A DNA stretch of 64,000 nt from Encephalitozoon hellem ATCC 50504 (GCF_000277815.2 NW_004057897.1:1-64000); one strand, 5' to 3'. Shown: positions 38,364 to 48,039, counted from the first letter of the stretch. Program-made: numbers and translations. Notes: generated by a model from the letters alone, not told the origin.

Positions 38364-39410
38364 CTACACGAAAACAAGCTCGTGAACAACAACAGCCTGT
38401 GGTATAGCCCCGAAGTCCAGTCTATACAGCTCTCTTGTGATGGTTTTGACATGCTCTAGGTCACTGAGTGTTGCAAATGCAGCTTGAGGATGCAGCACTA
38501 GGCTAAACAGCCCCAAAAGAGAGTCAATTGTCATTTCTGTCACGTCCGAGTTTTTATCAACCATCCTTAGTAACTCAAAAAGCGAGACAAGTAGATGTCT
38601 TTCTGCATCTGTAAATATAAACGGCATGTATGAAAACAATGCTTCTTTTGTACGCCTGTCGTTTGAGATGATACAAGACTTAATCTTCTCAAAGACTTCT
38701 ATGGGAATCAAGCCGTCCAGATGCTCCCTTATGTAGTTCTTTAGGGCATTGGCCAGCACTAGAACATCTGTACCCTCGATGTCTACACACTTGCTTTCGT
38801 GAAGCATGCTTGCTATTCTTGCGGCCTCCAACTTGTCCGGTTCGTAGCGGAAGATGAACTTGGTAGACGTTGCTCTTCTCTTTAGTGATTCGATAACATC
38901 GAAGACCATAGGATTGATCAATCTAGAGCGTCCTATCCTGCTTTTTTTCCAGAAGCAATTGACCCAAGCAAAAAGACTGTTGGAGGCTCTTTTTCTAAAT
39001 GCATTCCAGCAGAACTTGCTAAGCTCTATCTTCTGTGAGGCAGAAAGAAGCTCGTATCTGAATTCTGAGAGCTCCTCTCCAGACTTTACGGAAGGAAAGA
39101 CCCTTGTTTCCAGCTTCTTCTTTCTCTGTGTAGTCCCTGAGCTAAAAAGCCCCTCGTAAGGTCTAGCATTAGAATTCCGGAAACTTCCTACAGTGTCTTG
39201 CATAAAGGCGTACTTCAGGTGGCTGGATAGAGTATGATCGCTTTCGGAAATAGGCTGGAAAGTGACCTGAGGACTGTGGTGATGGTGGCCCGCCGAAAGG
39301 GAAGAGTCTGGTTCTGTACAGGCTTCTTCTCTCTTTGCGTGTGTCTCTTCTATCACCTTCATCTCTGCTATGTTAAAGATCTTTCTTTTCTTTGGAAAAT
39401 CTCTCAGCAT
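38364..39410 (-). CDS. RhoGAP-domain protein
   Basis: 348 aa. The C-terminal half is a RhoGAP domain: KFIFRYEPDK places an arginine at the finger position (canonical GIFRVSG), ANALKNYIREHLDGLIP matches the 'LKxYLRELPEPL' helix, and the later helix DVTEMTIDSLLGLFSLVLHP matches 'NKMTxxNLAxVFxPxL'. These proteins stimulate GTP hydrolysis by Rho/Rac/Cdc42 and restrain actin remodelling. The N-terminal 120 residues are disordered with a histidine patch (HHHH). Divergent from TERT with a structured 177-bp gap. Confidence 0.75.
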   Translation of the reverse strand: MLRDFPKKRKIFNIAEMKVIEETHAKREEACTEPDSSLSAGHHHHSPQVTFQPISESDHTLSSHLKYAFMQDTVGSFRNSNARPYEGLFSSGTTQRKKKLETRVFPSVKSGEELSEFRYELLSASQKIELSKFCWNAFRKRASNSLFAWVNCFWKKSRIGRSRLINPMVFDVIESLKRRATSTKFIFRYEPDKLEAARIASMLHESKCVDIEGTDVLVLANALKNYIREHLDGLIPIEVFEKIKSCIISNDRRTKEALFSYMPFIFTDAERHLLVSLFELLRMVDKNSDVTEMTIDSLLGLFSLVLHPQAAFATLSDLEHVKTITRELYRLDFGAIPQAVVVHELVFV

Positions 39411-39479
39411 CCCGGGGTTTGTTTATATAGGCCTTCATAATACGTATATATAAGCTCAATATAAGATCTATAATTTTAC

Positions 39480-39548
39480 AAAAAGCCTAGCTGACGTAAT
39501 GCATTAATAGATCCCACCACCGTGGCACCTACCAGGTGATAACATCAG
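39480..39548 (-). ncRNA. possible structured small RNA upstream of TERT
   Basis: On the minus strand the ends pair (ACATCAG complement at 39542-39548 with CTGACGT at 39491-39497, one wobble). Inside are two further perfect hairpins: CCAC/GTGG (39514-39517 and 39522-39525) and CACCT/AGGTG (39526-39530 and 39534-39538). After the structure the minus strand runs into TTTTT at 39484-39480, a Pol III-like stop. It resembles a small cloverleaf but has no T-loop consensus, so it is not a normal tRNA. It could instead be a regulatory element of the divergent TERT/RhoGAP promoter. Confidence 0.3.
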
Positions 39549-39587
39549 ATTTAAAAGAAATGAGCGAAAATTTCTAAATCCCGGTAC

Positions 39588-42029
39588 ATGCTAAAACTCC
39601 TAAGAAACTTCAGGTTTTTATCTCTCAGGGAATTTTTAGCAGCTTATAGTATCGCAGATCTTCCAGACATAGTAGATAGGGTGTACATAAAAGCAGACAG
39701 AAGCCCTCAGATTTCTTCATTTGCAAGTAACCTGAAGGAGATAGAACTGATTTCAAAGGCTGTCAGGGTGCTTCTATCAAAGGATCAGGAAAACCATCTT
39801 TGCGCAGGATACAAAAAGTGGAGGTCTGGGTCGCCAGACCCCAGGATTGTATGTTACTCGCCTAGTGTATCCTCAAAGATCCTTAGATCCCACGAGTGGA
39901 GCCAGTTGATGAGATCCATTGGTGATGAACTGGTTCTCTTCATACTCATAGAGTGCCTTGTAATTCAAGTAGTCAATGGAAGCTATGTCTTTCTGGCAGG
40001 AAACTTCAAAAACCTAAGAAGGGTTGCAATCGAAAGAGACAGCAACACCTTGAGCAGGAATGTGATTTTTTGCAAGCACATTAGAAGAATGGACTTTTGC
40101 TCGTCATCTGCTTTCGAGTATGTCTTTGAGGCTCACAGCTCAGAAAAATATAAGACTATACAGAGCGATACTAGAAATGTACTGGAAAGTATAGAAAAGA
40201 GATGGAGGAGCTTGCCTATTCATTCGGTTTTCAGGTCCTTCTTCAAGGACGATCTGGCCCTGGAGGGTAAAGGCAATATTTTGGAGTGCTGTGTCAAGCA
40301 ATCAAAACTTGTAAACTTCTTGTTTCTTATTTCGAGAAAGCTGTTTAAAGACGCCTTCGACTCCCACGGATTCAAAATACTGAAGTCCAGATTGTCTCTC
40401 CTTGTCCACAGGAACCGCTATGAAACGATCAACAAAAGTGAGTTGATGAAGTACTTCAGAATCTCGAGGTTTAAATTCTTCAGAACAGTGCGATGCACAA
40501 GAAACGAGTTTGTCTTCAGATTTAAGGTATCTTCAAGGTTTCTAGTCTACATCATGGAGAAGATCATCATACCTATTATTTCGAAGTATTTCTATTCCAC
40601 AGAGTCCTCGTTCTCTAAATTCAAGGTGTACTACTTTCCAAGGATCATATGGCAGTATTTTTCCGACATTTATATTGACAGGTTCCTAAAGAAGTTCGAG
40701 GAGGTGGAAAAGAACAGGGCCTATCCATATTCAGAGCTAAGATGCATTCCTAAGATCAATGGTGCTAGGATCATTTCAAACATGTCTAAGACCAGGGGAG
40801 GGAGGCCATCGATCAACAAGACCGTCTATCCAGAATTCTGTATTCTGAGGCGTGAAACCCATGGAATGCTGGGGAATTCAATACTAAACCATTCTGGGAT
40901 GTGTGGAAGGCTTATTCCATATCTTTCTAAGTCTGAAAGGCCCCTGTATATTCTAAAGGTCGATCTTTCTGGATGTTTTGACAACATTCCTCAGGATGAG
41001 GTTGTGAGCCTTGTCAAGAGACTCCTAAACAAAAGCAGATACTGCACAAGAACCTTTTCTGTATTGGAGGAGTCGAACGGAGAGCTAAAGAGCAGATACA
41101 TTTGCAGGGCGGGAAAGGTCGGGGAGACTATCGAGGGGTTGGCGATGGAGTTGAGCAGCCTTAAGAACAAAATTATAAAGGAAAACACTAACCAGAGGAT
41201 ACTGGAAAAGGAAGAGATTGAAAATGTCATAGTAAGCACTGTTAAGAGGAATTATGTGAAGTATAATGGAAGGTTCTTCATACAAAAAACTGGGCTTGCT
41301 CAAGGGTCTGTGACATCTACACTCCTGTGCAGCCTGTACTATAAGAGTATTGATGATCTCTATTTCGACAGGATCTTCAAGGAAGGAATACTCACGAGGT
41401 ACATAGACGACTTTCTTGTGATCTCTCCGGACATAAATGAAATATTGAAGTTTCTGGAGGTGTCCCAATCTATCTCACATCTAGGAATAAACTTCAGCAA
41501 GGAAAAGATAGAGTCGAACTTTGGACTAGAGGAGTGCTTGAACAAGGTGTCCAACATCTCTGAGCTTTCCAAGTACAGAGATATCATGAAGATAACAGAC
41601 AAGCCTGTCAGATGGTGTGGAACAAAGATACTTTCCAACGGATACTCAATCAAGTCATGCACTGTTGATCCATATCTTCCTTTTTCCATGGCCCACAGTT
41701 CAACAAGGCCCGGGAGGGCCCTGGAATACAGAATGAGGAAGCTTTTGCAAAACAGGATGTCTAATGTTTACATAGATCCAAACAACAAGAAGGCATATGA
41801 AAACATATATGATGCATTTTTATTCTGCGGAAAGAAGATAGGTCTTCTTCTCAAGAGAATGGACTTTGTCAACTGTTCTTTTGCCAAAAGAATCATCGAG
41901 TATTCAAAGCGTTTTGCTCTCAGGACCTGTCATGAGCGTGGAATTTCCATAACAAAGAAGAAGATAGAGAGCATAGCATCGAGGGCTTTTGAGCGAAGTG
42001 GAATCAACAAAATGATAGAGCTTGGTTGA
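39588..42029 (+). CDS. TERT: telomerase reverse transcriptase
   Basis: 813 aa. The N-terminal half holds the RNA-binding region: LMRSIGDELVLFILIECLVI (QFP/CP-like block, about residue 106) and the T-motif zone. The RT domain follows: motif 1-2 ELRCIPKINGARIISNM, motif A LKVDLSGCFDNIPQDEV (about 455), motif B TGLAQGSVTSTLLCSLYY (about 565), and motif C RYIDDFLVIS (about 603), with the A aspartate and both C aspartates present. It extends chromosome ends using a telomerase RNA template. At 813 aa it is shorter than yeast Est2 (884 aa). Confidence 0.93.
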   Translation: MLKLLRNFRFLSLREFLAAYSIADLPDIVDRVYIKADRSPQISSFASNLKEIELISKAVRVLLSKDQENHLCAGYKKWRSGSPDPRIVCYSPSVSSKILRSHEWSQLMRSIGDELVLFILIECLVIQVVNGSYVFLAGNFKNLRRVAIERDSNTLSRNVIFCKHIRRMDFCSSSAFEYVFEAHSSEKYKTIQSDTRNVLESIEKRWRSLPIHSVFRSFFKDDLALEGKGNILECCVKQSKLVNFLFLISRKLFKDAFDSHGFKILKSRLSLLVHRNRYETINKSELMKYFRISRFKFFRTVRCTRNEFVFRFKVSSRFLVYIMEKIIIPIISKYFYSTESSFSKFKVYYFPRIIWQYFSDIYIDRFLKKFEEVEKNRAYPYSELRCIPKINGARIISNMSKTRGGRPSINKTVYPEFCILRRETHGMLGNSILNHSGMCGRLIPYLSKSERPLYILKVDLSGCFDNIPQDEVVSLVKRLLNKSRYCTRTFSVLEESNGELKSRYICRAGKVGETIEGLAMELSSLKNKIIKENTNQRILEKEEIENVIVSTVKRNYVKYNGRFFIQKTGLAQGSVTSTLLCSLYYKSIDDLYFDRIFKEGILTRYIDDFLVISPDINEILKFLEVSQSISHLGINFSKEKIESNFGLEECLNKVSNISELSKYRDIMKITDKPVRWCGTKILSNGYSIKSCTVDPYLPFSMAHSSTRPGRALEYRMRKLLQNRMSNVYIDPNNKKAYENIYDAFLFCGKKIGLLLKRMDFVNCSFAKRIIEYSKRFALRTCHERGISITKKKIESIASRAFERSGINKMIELG

Positions 42030-42122
42030 TTTATAGATGCGGGCAACTATTCCTAAGTAAACGTTTTAATGTGAATCTTCTAAGCTTTATCATAAAGAAT
42101 TCCAGTCGGGGAATCCGTTCAA

Positions 42123-43484
42123 TCAACCCCCAAAATCCAACCTTTGTCTACTTCTGAATCTATTTGGGCTTCTGTCTCTTAACCCGATGCTTAATCTCCT
42201 GCTTAGAGGTGAATAGGCTGGTCCTCTTGCACTGCTAGACTCTTTATCGTCCCTGGTGAGCTCCACACTGACTCTATCTGATATTGCTTCAATAGGCCTT
42301 CCCATCACATGTAGATTCCTTTCCCCAGGCCTTGAGCGGCAAAGCCATTGGGGCATCATAATGGTAAGGTGGGGCTTGTAAATCCAGTTGTAGACATAAT
42401 CAATCGACAGCCCCATTTTTCCAACCTTGTACTTCATATTCAGCTTGTCACGGCATGCTATCATCAGCATGTGAGATGGAACTAAGTCTCCGCATACAGA
42501 CTTGACGGCACATATAAATAGGTCATTTAAACCCAGGAATTCTACAAGCCTCATTCCTCTCTCTTCAAACACAAATGTCAAGAGAACATACAGAATGTCT
42601 CTAAGAGAAACGTCGTCAACATTGAAGATGTCGAACAATAAATAAAGCCCATTGAGCAATGGTTTGACCAGAGCACATCTCTTCATCGCTGCTTCTAGTT
42701 TCTCTCTCTTATGCGATTCCAGGGAGAAATTCTTGCATAAGCCTTTCTTGCTGAAAAGGAGCCTTGCAGCAATTCCTCTATACATGCTGTCAAGAAGACA
42801 CACTATGTATCTATCTCCATGATATATAGATATTGCAAACACATTAAATGATAGAAATATCCTCATTCCCTCATCAATGTTCTGTAGGAGAAACAATGTT
42901 CTCAGCATCTCCTCGCTTGTTAGCCCGGATCTTTGGACAGGAGTAAGTCTGGAGGGTCTAAACACATCGATCAACCCCTCTACATCTCCAAATAGATTGA
43001 AGCTATCTAGAAGGAAGTTGAGAAAAAGAGTCTTATCTACACCATCTATTTGCACCACCAACTTTTCGGACAGTGCTGCAAGCTCCTTTAGAAAGTCTCC
43101 AAACCTCAGGAAAAACTGAAGGGAACTCTTAAAGATGCTGTAGTTGGTCCTGATCTTTCTCTCCCATCCGTTGATCTTTGCAAGAATGATGCTCTCCATG
43201 TGCACCCTCGCTGCGATGTCACTCGGAGCCTCTTTCTTGTAGTCGTTTTCTTCTTCAGTGCTATACCCAAATGTATCCTCTTCATCCGTCTTGTAGTTTT
43301 CGTGGATGCTAATGCACTTTTGTACACACTCCCACGTGCTTACATAAATATAGTTTACGGACATTCCTGCAGTAATCTCCTCATCAAAGTTTACTTCCAA
43401 ATGTGCTACGTCATTCTCCATTCCGTTATGGCTGCAATTAAAATTGTTTTTGTCATTTTGGATTGCAGAGGCAATTAAATGCAT
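42123..43484 (-). CDS. hypothetical protein with basic RS-like tail
   Basis: 453 aa. Two helical regions occupy residues about 100-210 and 220-350, and the final 55 residues are rich in arginine and serine (LRDRSPNRFRSRQRLDFGG), which suggests phosphorylation or nucleic-acid contact. A second possible start lies at residue 22 (MENDVAHLEV). Convergent with TERT, 93 bp apart. No recognised domain. Confidence 0.6.
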   Translation of the reverse strand: MHLIASAIQNDKNNFNCSHNGMENDVAHLEVNFDEEITAGMSVNYIYVSTWECVQKCISIHENYKTDEEDTFGYSTEEENDYKKEAPSDIAARVHMESIILAKINGWERKIRTNYSIFKSSLQFFLRFGDFLKELAALSEKLVVQIDGVDKTLFLNFLLDSFNLFGDVEGLIDVFRPSRLTPVQRSGLTSEEMLRTLFLLQNIDEGMRIFLSFNVFAISIYHGDRYIVCLLDSMYRGIAARLLFSKKGLCKNFSLESHKREKLEAAMKRCALVKPLLNGLYLLFDIFNVDDVSLRDILYVLLTFVFEERGMRLVEFLGLNDLFICAVKSVCGDLVPSHMLMIACRDKLNMKYKVGKMGLSIDYVYNWIYKPHLTIMMPQWLCRSRPGERNLHVMGRPIEAISDRVSVELTRDDKESSSARGPAYSPLSRRLSIGLRDRSPNRFRSRQRLDFGG

Positions 43485-43727
43485 TTTCTGAAGCCATTGA
43501 GTTGTGCTGCAAAATAACTAATTTAAGTAGGCTTAGCCTATAGCGCAGTCTTCCCTACTTGGCTAGCGCCCGCTTCTTTGCAGTCAAGTGGATATCAATG
43601 CGAATAGGTCTCTCCTCCACAAGTCTGGTGCCACTGCCGCTTCTTGCTTACATGTACAGCTGCATTTGACAATAAACATTGTGCCATCCAGATGTTGTGA
43701 TTAAAATGCATCTAGGTTCACCCCAGG

Positions 43728-44456
43728 ATGTCCAACTTAGATTTCTGCACCATTTACACAACAACAGGGCAGATTGACCAGCTTACTTATGCGCAGAAGG
43801 CGGCAGACTCTGGAGACACCTGTGTTGGGATGAAGAGCAAACATGGCGTGGTCTTGTTAGCAGCAAAGCCTCGAATTTCACCTCTCTATGTGGCAGAATC
43901 TGATGAAAAGATAAGAAGGGCCGGAAACTCTGTTGCCGTGGCATGCACAGGAATAGCATCTGATATGTTCTACGTTGGATATGCCATTAAGGACCATGTA
44001 TTTCATCACAAAGAGAACTTTAACGAGGATCCAACACCTGAGATAATGAAGGTTTATTTAAATGACATATTCCACTACTTCACTAGAAGCATCAATCTCA
44101 GGGTTCTGGGGGTGAACTCCCTAACAAGCGTGTACAAGGAGGGTAGGTTTTCACTACTGCACACAGACTGCTCTGGAAAGACACTCTTCTATAAGGCTGC
44201 TTGCATAGGAAGAGGAACAAGAAGAATCAAAACAGAGCTTGAAAAACTGGATATTGACAACATGACTGTTGAGGAAATGGTTGATGCCGGTGTAAAGGTG
44301 TTGTACATGGCCCACGATCCCTCCAAGGACAAGGAGTTTGACATCGAAATCGGGGTTGTATCTGCAGAAACAGACGGAAAGATGAGAAAGCTCAGGAGTA
44401 GCGAAGTACAAGCATTTGTCGATAAGTATAAGCATATCACCATTGACGAGGATTAG
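43728..44456 (+). CDS. PRE10: 20S proteasome subunit alpha-7 (PRE10/PSMA3)
   Basis: 242 aa, normal alpha-subunit size. The N-terminal GQIDQLTYAQKAADSGDTCVG replaces the classic 'GRLFQVEYAxKAVENGxT' signature with the same spacing. AACIGRGTRRIKTELEKL and ALKVLYMAHDPSKDKEFDIEI-type text near residues 155-220 matches yeast Pre10 (GKGRQSAKAELEKL; KIIYLAHEDNKEKDFELEI) better than the other six alpha subunits. It belongs to the outer ring that gates the proteolytic chamber. ATG preceded by a CCCC run. Confidence 0.88.
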   Translation: MSNLDFCTIYTTTGQIDQLTYAQKAADSGDTCVGMKSKHGVVLLAAKPRISPLYVAESDEKIRRAGNSVAVACTGIASDMFYVGYAIKDHVFHHKENFNEDPTPEIMKVYLNDIFHYFTRSINLRVLGVNSLTSVYKEGRFSLLHTDCSGKTLFYKAACIGRGTRRIKTELEKLDIDNMTVEEMVDAGVKVLYMAHDPSKDKEFDIEIGVVSAETDGKMRKLRSSEVQAFVDKYKHITIDED

Positions 44457-44509
44457 GACGGCGGCTGTCTCTGTTACTAACAATAAATCCTTTGCTTTGC
44501 CATCCCCTC

Positions 44510-45292
44510 ATGACATCTGTAATAAACTACAGATTTCGATCGAACAAGAACTTTTCTCGGATTCTGTTTCAGGGGACAGGGCTTCCTCTGTGGGAGCTCA
44601 AGTATGAAATAATCAACCAGAGGAAGATGGTTTCGAAAGATTTCGATCTCTTGTTTTTTGACGGAGAGACAAATGAGGAAATAAACGACGAGTATCAGCT
44701 GATTTCGATGAATAGCCATGTAATAGTGAACAGGATTCCTCTGTGGATGTCCAAGGGCGGATACAACGTTAAAGAGAAGCGACTAGAGTCGCAGGGCCAT
44801 CACCACAGCACACAGAAGTATAACAAAGCTGTTCCCGAGAGTTATGTGTGCTTCCGATGTGGGCAGAAAGGGCATTATATCCAGAATTGCCATACAAACC
44901 AGGATAAGGCATTTGACATCCTAAGAATCAGGAAACCCTCTGGGATTCCCAAAGATTTTCTTGTCCCGGTATCTGGGGAAAGTGTGCCATCCAATGCGGC
45001 AATGCTAGTTACACCCGAGGGGGGATATGTCAAAGCACAGCCACAGGTCCAGGAGTGGAAGAAGTATAAGCAAAGGAGTAAGATGACTGTTGAGATTCCG
45101 GACAGACTCAAGTGCCCCTCATGCCATTGCTTGCTAGTAAATCCTATGAGGACGAGCTGTGGGCATACTCTATGTGACCAGTGTGTAAGAGTAGACAAAA
45201 AGTGCTATGTATGCTCTAAGGTCATTGAGAGCTTTACACAGGATATAAATATGAAAATTGAGGTGGAAAGGGCCATAGAACAGAGAAAATAG
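44510..45292 (+). CDS. MPE1: MPE1-like cleavage/polyadenylation factor subunit
   Basis: 260 aa from the ATG at 44510, which follows a CCCC run; an upstream TTG extension adds only six residues. An N-terminal DWNN ubiquitin-like domain (residues 1-75, SVINYRFRSNKNFSRILF) is followed by a CCHC zinc knuckle (CFRCGQKGHYIQNC, about 111) and a C-terminal RING (CPSCHCLLVNPMRTSCGHTL and on, about 203-236). DWNN-knuckle-RING in that order is diagnostic of Mpe1/RBBP6, which couples ubiquitin signalling to mRNA 3'-end formation. Follows the proteasome gene by 53 bp on the same strand. Confidence 0.9.
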   Translation: MTSVINYRFRSNKNFSRILFQGTGLPLWELKYEIINQRKMVSKDFDLLFFDGETNEEINDEYQLISMNSHVIVNRIPLWMSKGGYNVKEKRLESQGHHHSTQKYNKAVPESYVCFRCGQKGHYIQNCHTNQDKAFDILRIRKPSGIPKDFLVPVSGESVPSNAAMLVTPEGGYVKAQPQVQEWKKYKQRSKMTVEIPDRLKCPSCHCLLVNPMRTSCGHTLCDQCVRVDKKCYVCSKVIESFTQDINMKIEVERAIEQRK

Positions 45293-45377
45293 TGAAAGAT
45301 AGGAATTAAAGCTACCTTATAGACCTAGAAAGATTTATCATGTAAAGTTTGTATTGAAATCAATGAGCGGCCAGGGC

Positions 45378-46730
45378 CTAAAGTATATGCTTGTAAAGAA
45401 AGTATTCGAAGAAGGGATTGTCTGGGATTAAATCAACATGCGCAGAATCTTGATCGAACTCTTGGCACTTTGGGCTGGTGCAGTCTGAAAACTCTATGTC
45501 GTAATATGCAGAGATATCTTTGACCAAGGACCTGAACTCCGGGATGGATCTGGTGCAACAGCAGAGAATAAGCCTTTTGAGCAAAACATGTGCTCTGTGG
45601 ATGGGCTGCCTTGTTTTTATGAATAGAAACCTGATGGCCTTTGAAAGCTCGTCATTATCTACAATCTCGGGATTCATCGGATGAACCATTGAATACACCA
45701 GGTCCACCAATCCACCGAAGTCATAGCATTCATCTGCATACAGAGTCAGTATGCACGATATCCCCTGAATCTTGGCGTCTGGTGGTACTCTTGAGAGATT
45801 ATTGTTTAGTAAAAAATAAAGACCTTCCATAAACTCAGGACGAAGGATTTTTCTGTATTTCACAAGTCCTATGAATACATGCTTGTAGCACTCATACTTA
45901 CTTCCCTTGAGGATTGTAAAGTACAGTCTCTGGATAGCATCATAAATCTTCTTGCAGTTCTTCATTTCCTCTATTCTCTCCTCGATGTCCTCCTCATCCC
46001 TCACTTGAGACTGGATCTTCAGCCGCTCTCTTTCCATCTTCTTCAGCTTCTTACTGAATATCTGCTTCCTACGAAATATGCTACCCTTCTCTTTCCTGGA
46101 TACAGATCTATTGGCCTCCCAATACTCTCGGGCTTTCTCCTCGTCGCTCTTCAGAGAGTTATCCACAAATGGAATGTCTGTTAAGTACTCCAGAATCAAA
46201 GGATTGTACTCGAAGTCAAGCATCCGATCCAATATAGTTATAATCATTTCTCCAGAGCAGTCTCCCTTCAGCTTTGATCTTATTGTGTTGCAACACATCA
46301 CAGATACAGGCCCCTTTCTAAGAGACCCTCTCAGCACACCCGAAACAATCTTATCAGTGCAATTGAAATGGTCGAAATGCTGCAAGACCTCGCATAACGA
46401 GATGTAGCTTTCATCAGACATATCGTCGACCATTGCCTTTATGTAGGATGCATACCACCTCAAGAGGTTTTTGTCGTAATCTTTTATGTGCAGGCTGTCT
46501 CTTTTGTCCTTCACCACATCCTTCAAGGATCTGACTTTGTACAAGGGAACGATTGCTTTGAACACTTTGAAAAGAGACAGGTAAATAATCCCTCGACTCC
46601 TGCTCTCCGCTGTTTCGCTCTCGAGCATTCTGAATATCTCACCTACCATCTTCAGATTCTCCTGCGGCTCCTCTATGATCTTCGTGCATATGGACGCAAT
46701 TCTTGATTTATGGCAGTCCATTTTATTCAT
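45378..46730 (-). CDS. NOC3: NOC3-like 60S biogenesis factor
   Basis: 450 aa from the ATG at 46730; a GTG-started extension of four codons is ignored. The N-terminal block (IEEPQENLKMVGEIFRML... IIYLSLFKVFKAIVPLYKVRSL) matches the Noc3/CBF-Mak21 pattern where 'SLxxVFKDIIPGYRIR' is the hallmark. A charged coiled coil (about 235-270) and a helical C-terminal half follow. Noc3 escorts early 60S pre-ribosomes and is also linked to replication licensing in yeast. Convergent with MPE1 (85 bp). Confidence 0.8.
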   Translation of the reverse strand: MNKMDCHKSRIASICTKIIEEPQENLKMVGEIFRMLESETAESRSRGIIYLSLFKVFKAIVPLYKVRSLKDVVKDKRDSLHIKDYDKNLLRWYASYIKAMVDDMSDESYISLCEVLQHFDHFNCTDKIVSGVLRGSLRKGPVSVMCCNTIRSKLKGDCSGEMIITILDRMLDFEYNPLILEYLTDIPFVDNSLKSDEEKAREYWEANRSVSRKEKGSIFRRKQIFSKKLKKMERERLKIQSQVRDEEDIEERIEEMKNCKKIYDAIQRLYFTILKGSKYECYKHVFIGLVKYRKILRPEFMEGLYFLLNNNLSRVPPDAKIQGISCILTLYADECYDFGGLVDLVYSMVHPMNPEIVDNDELSKAIRFLFIKTRQPIHRAHVLLKRLILCCCTRSIPEFRSLVKDISAYYDIEFSDCTSPKCQEFDQDSAHVDLIPDNPFFEYFLYKHIL

Positions 46731-46850
46731 CGGCAATTTCACACAATTTTTATCGGAGCAAAAAGTAGGTCGTTGGAGGCCAAATATGGAAGAGTTTATT
46801 ATGTTGATTTCTTGACTTCATGATGATCCAGCAGATGGAAAGGCTGCCAC

Positions 46851-47201
46851 CTATGTGTCTTTCTGCCCTCCAGTTGCCTTTGGGCTGTCTATGCTACGTG
46901 AGCGCAATATTGAGACCTTTCTAATGTAAATAAAAGGCTTCATTTCTCTGATGCAAAGAATGTCTCCATCGACCTCGTAATGCATCTTCGAAAGACAGAT
47001 GCAGCTGTCGACCTTGTGCTTCCTACACTTGTTAATGTCACCCGCAAGGCCATTATCTTTGGTGCAGACCACTTTTTTGTCTCTATTTCCTCGCGATAAG
47101 TATATCACGAGTGCATCTTCGTTCGGTGTCTCTCCAATCCGAATTTCCTGATCCCCGAGTCTAGTGCTTGGAATGCTGTTCTCCCTAATGTCTTCTTCCA
47201 T
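46851..47201 (-). CDS. small hypothetical protein
   Basis: 116 aa with a four-cysteine cluster (CTKDNGLAGDINKC, then CICL) and a beta-rich C-terminus (ILCIREMKPFIYIRKVSILR). The spacing does not match a zinc finger I know. Divergent from NOB1, with about 160 bp between start codons. Clean ATG. I do not recognise the family. Confidence 0.55.
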   Translation of the reverse strand: MEEDIRENSIPSTRLGDQEIRIGETPNEDALVIYLSRGNRDKKVVCTKDNGLAGDINKCRKHKVDSCICLSKMHYEVDGDILCIREMKPFIYIRKVSILRSRSIDSPKATGGQKDT

Positions 47202-47361
47202 CTCAGGAATCCTTCTCTTAGACTTCGGTACATTTTATCTGTTTTCATATGACGTTTAATAAGGGGAAACCATTCCATTGGATCCAGCCAAAAATACAAA
47301 AAATAGCAAGAAGACGCATAGACGGAAGAAAGTGACATTTCTTTGCAAAATTTTACCCAGG

Positions 47362-48039
47362 ATGATTGCAGTGATAGACACAGGGTATCTGATAGAAAGA
47401 CAGCTTCCGGCAGAGGGGCAGATTAAGGGGTATGTTACGGATTCTGTTGTAAATGAGCTCAAGACGGTGGGATCGAGGGAATACCTCGAGTTTTTCTCCT
47501 TCATGATAGAAGTGAGGAATCCTTCCGAGGAGTATGTTGCTAGAGTCAAAAACGACCTGAGGAGAGAAGTAAACAGCCTGAGTGATACAGACATCGATGT
47601 TGTGGCATTGACACTGGAGTTGAAAGATGAGATCTCTGAAATGTGGGTAGGGCCAAATAATCCCGAGCAAGAGGAGGTTGTCTGCCTTACAAATGACAAT
47701 GGGATTAAAAATGCTCTATCTCGGTACAGCTCGTATGAAGGCCCTGGGTTTTCGACTAGGAAATACAAGACTAGATGCTACGGATGCTTTAGTGTTTTTT
47801 CGGAGAATCTGGACTTCTGTAAGAAGTGCGGGCTTCGGACACTGACAAGAATAACAGTTGCAGACACAGAAAACGGCGAGGTGATGTTCTTCAAGAAAGG
47901 ATATCAGTACAAGAAACCAAAAACATTGAAGAATGCTCGGGGCGTTGAACTTCGTAGTGCAGGCCAAAGAGAGTACATCCAACACCAGAAAATGATGAAA
48001 AGTAAAATGAATAGAAGTCATAAAGAAATAGGATTCTAG
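47362..48039 (+). CDS. NOB1: NOB1, 18S rRNA 3'-end endonuclease
   Basis: 225 aa from the ATG at 47362 (MIAVIDTGYLI), preceded by CCC; an upstream TTG frame of 28 residues is dropped. A PIN nuclease domain opens the protein, with the catalytic aspartate in VIDTG and a glutamate in VVNELK. Later acidic residues are VVALTLELKDE and CLTNDNGIK. A zinc ribbon (CYGCFSV, CKKCG) and a basic tail follow. Nob1 makes the final cleavage producing the 3' end of 18S rRNA. Yeast Nob1 is 459 aa, so this is half-size but keeps both domains. Confidence 0.9.
   Translation: MIAVIDTGYLIERQLPAEGQIKGYVTDSVVNELKTVGSREYLEFFSFMIEVRNPSEEYVARVKNDLRREVNSLSDTDIDVVALTLELKDEISEMWVGPNNPEQEEVVCLTNDNGIKNALSRYSSYEGPGFSTRKYKTRCYGCFSVFSENLDFCKKCGLRTLTRITVADTENGEVMFFKKGYQYKKPKTLKNARGVELRSAGQREYIQHQKMMKSKMNRSHKEIGF

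Noticed and set aside
39491..39548. Cloverleaf-like fold suggesting a tRNA
   Set aside because: No GGTTCGA T-loop, atypical D-arm and no plausible anticodon arm.
47278..47361. Extended N-terminus of NOB1 (28 residues)
   Set aside because: Starts at TTG. The ATG at 47362 follows CCC and places the PIN aspartate at the expected distance.
47256..47768. 170-codon minus-strand frame opposite NOB1
   Set aside because: NOB1 has clear PIN and zinc-ribbon motifs on the plus strand; the opposite frame has none.
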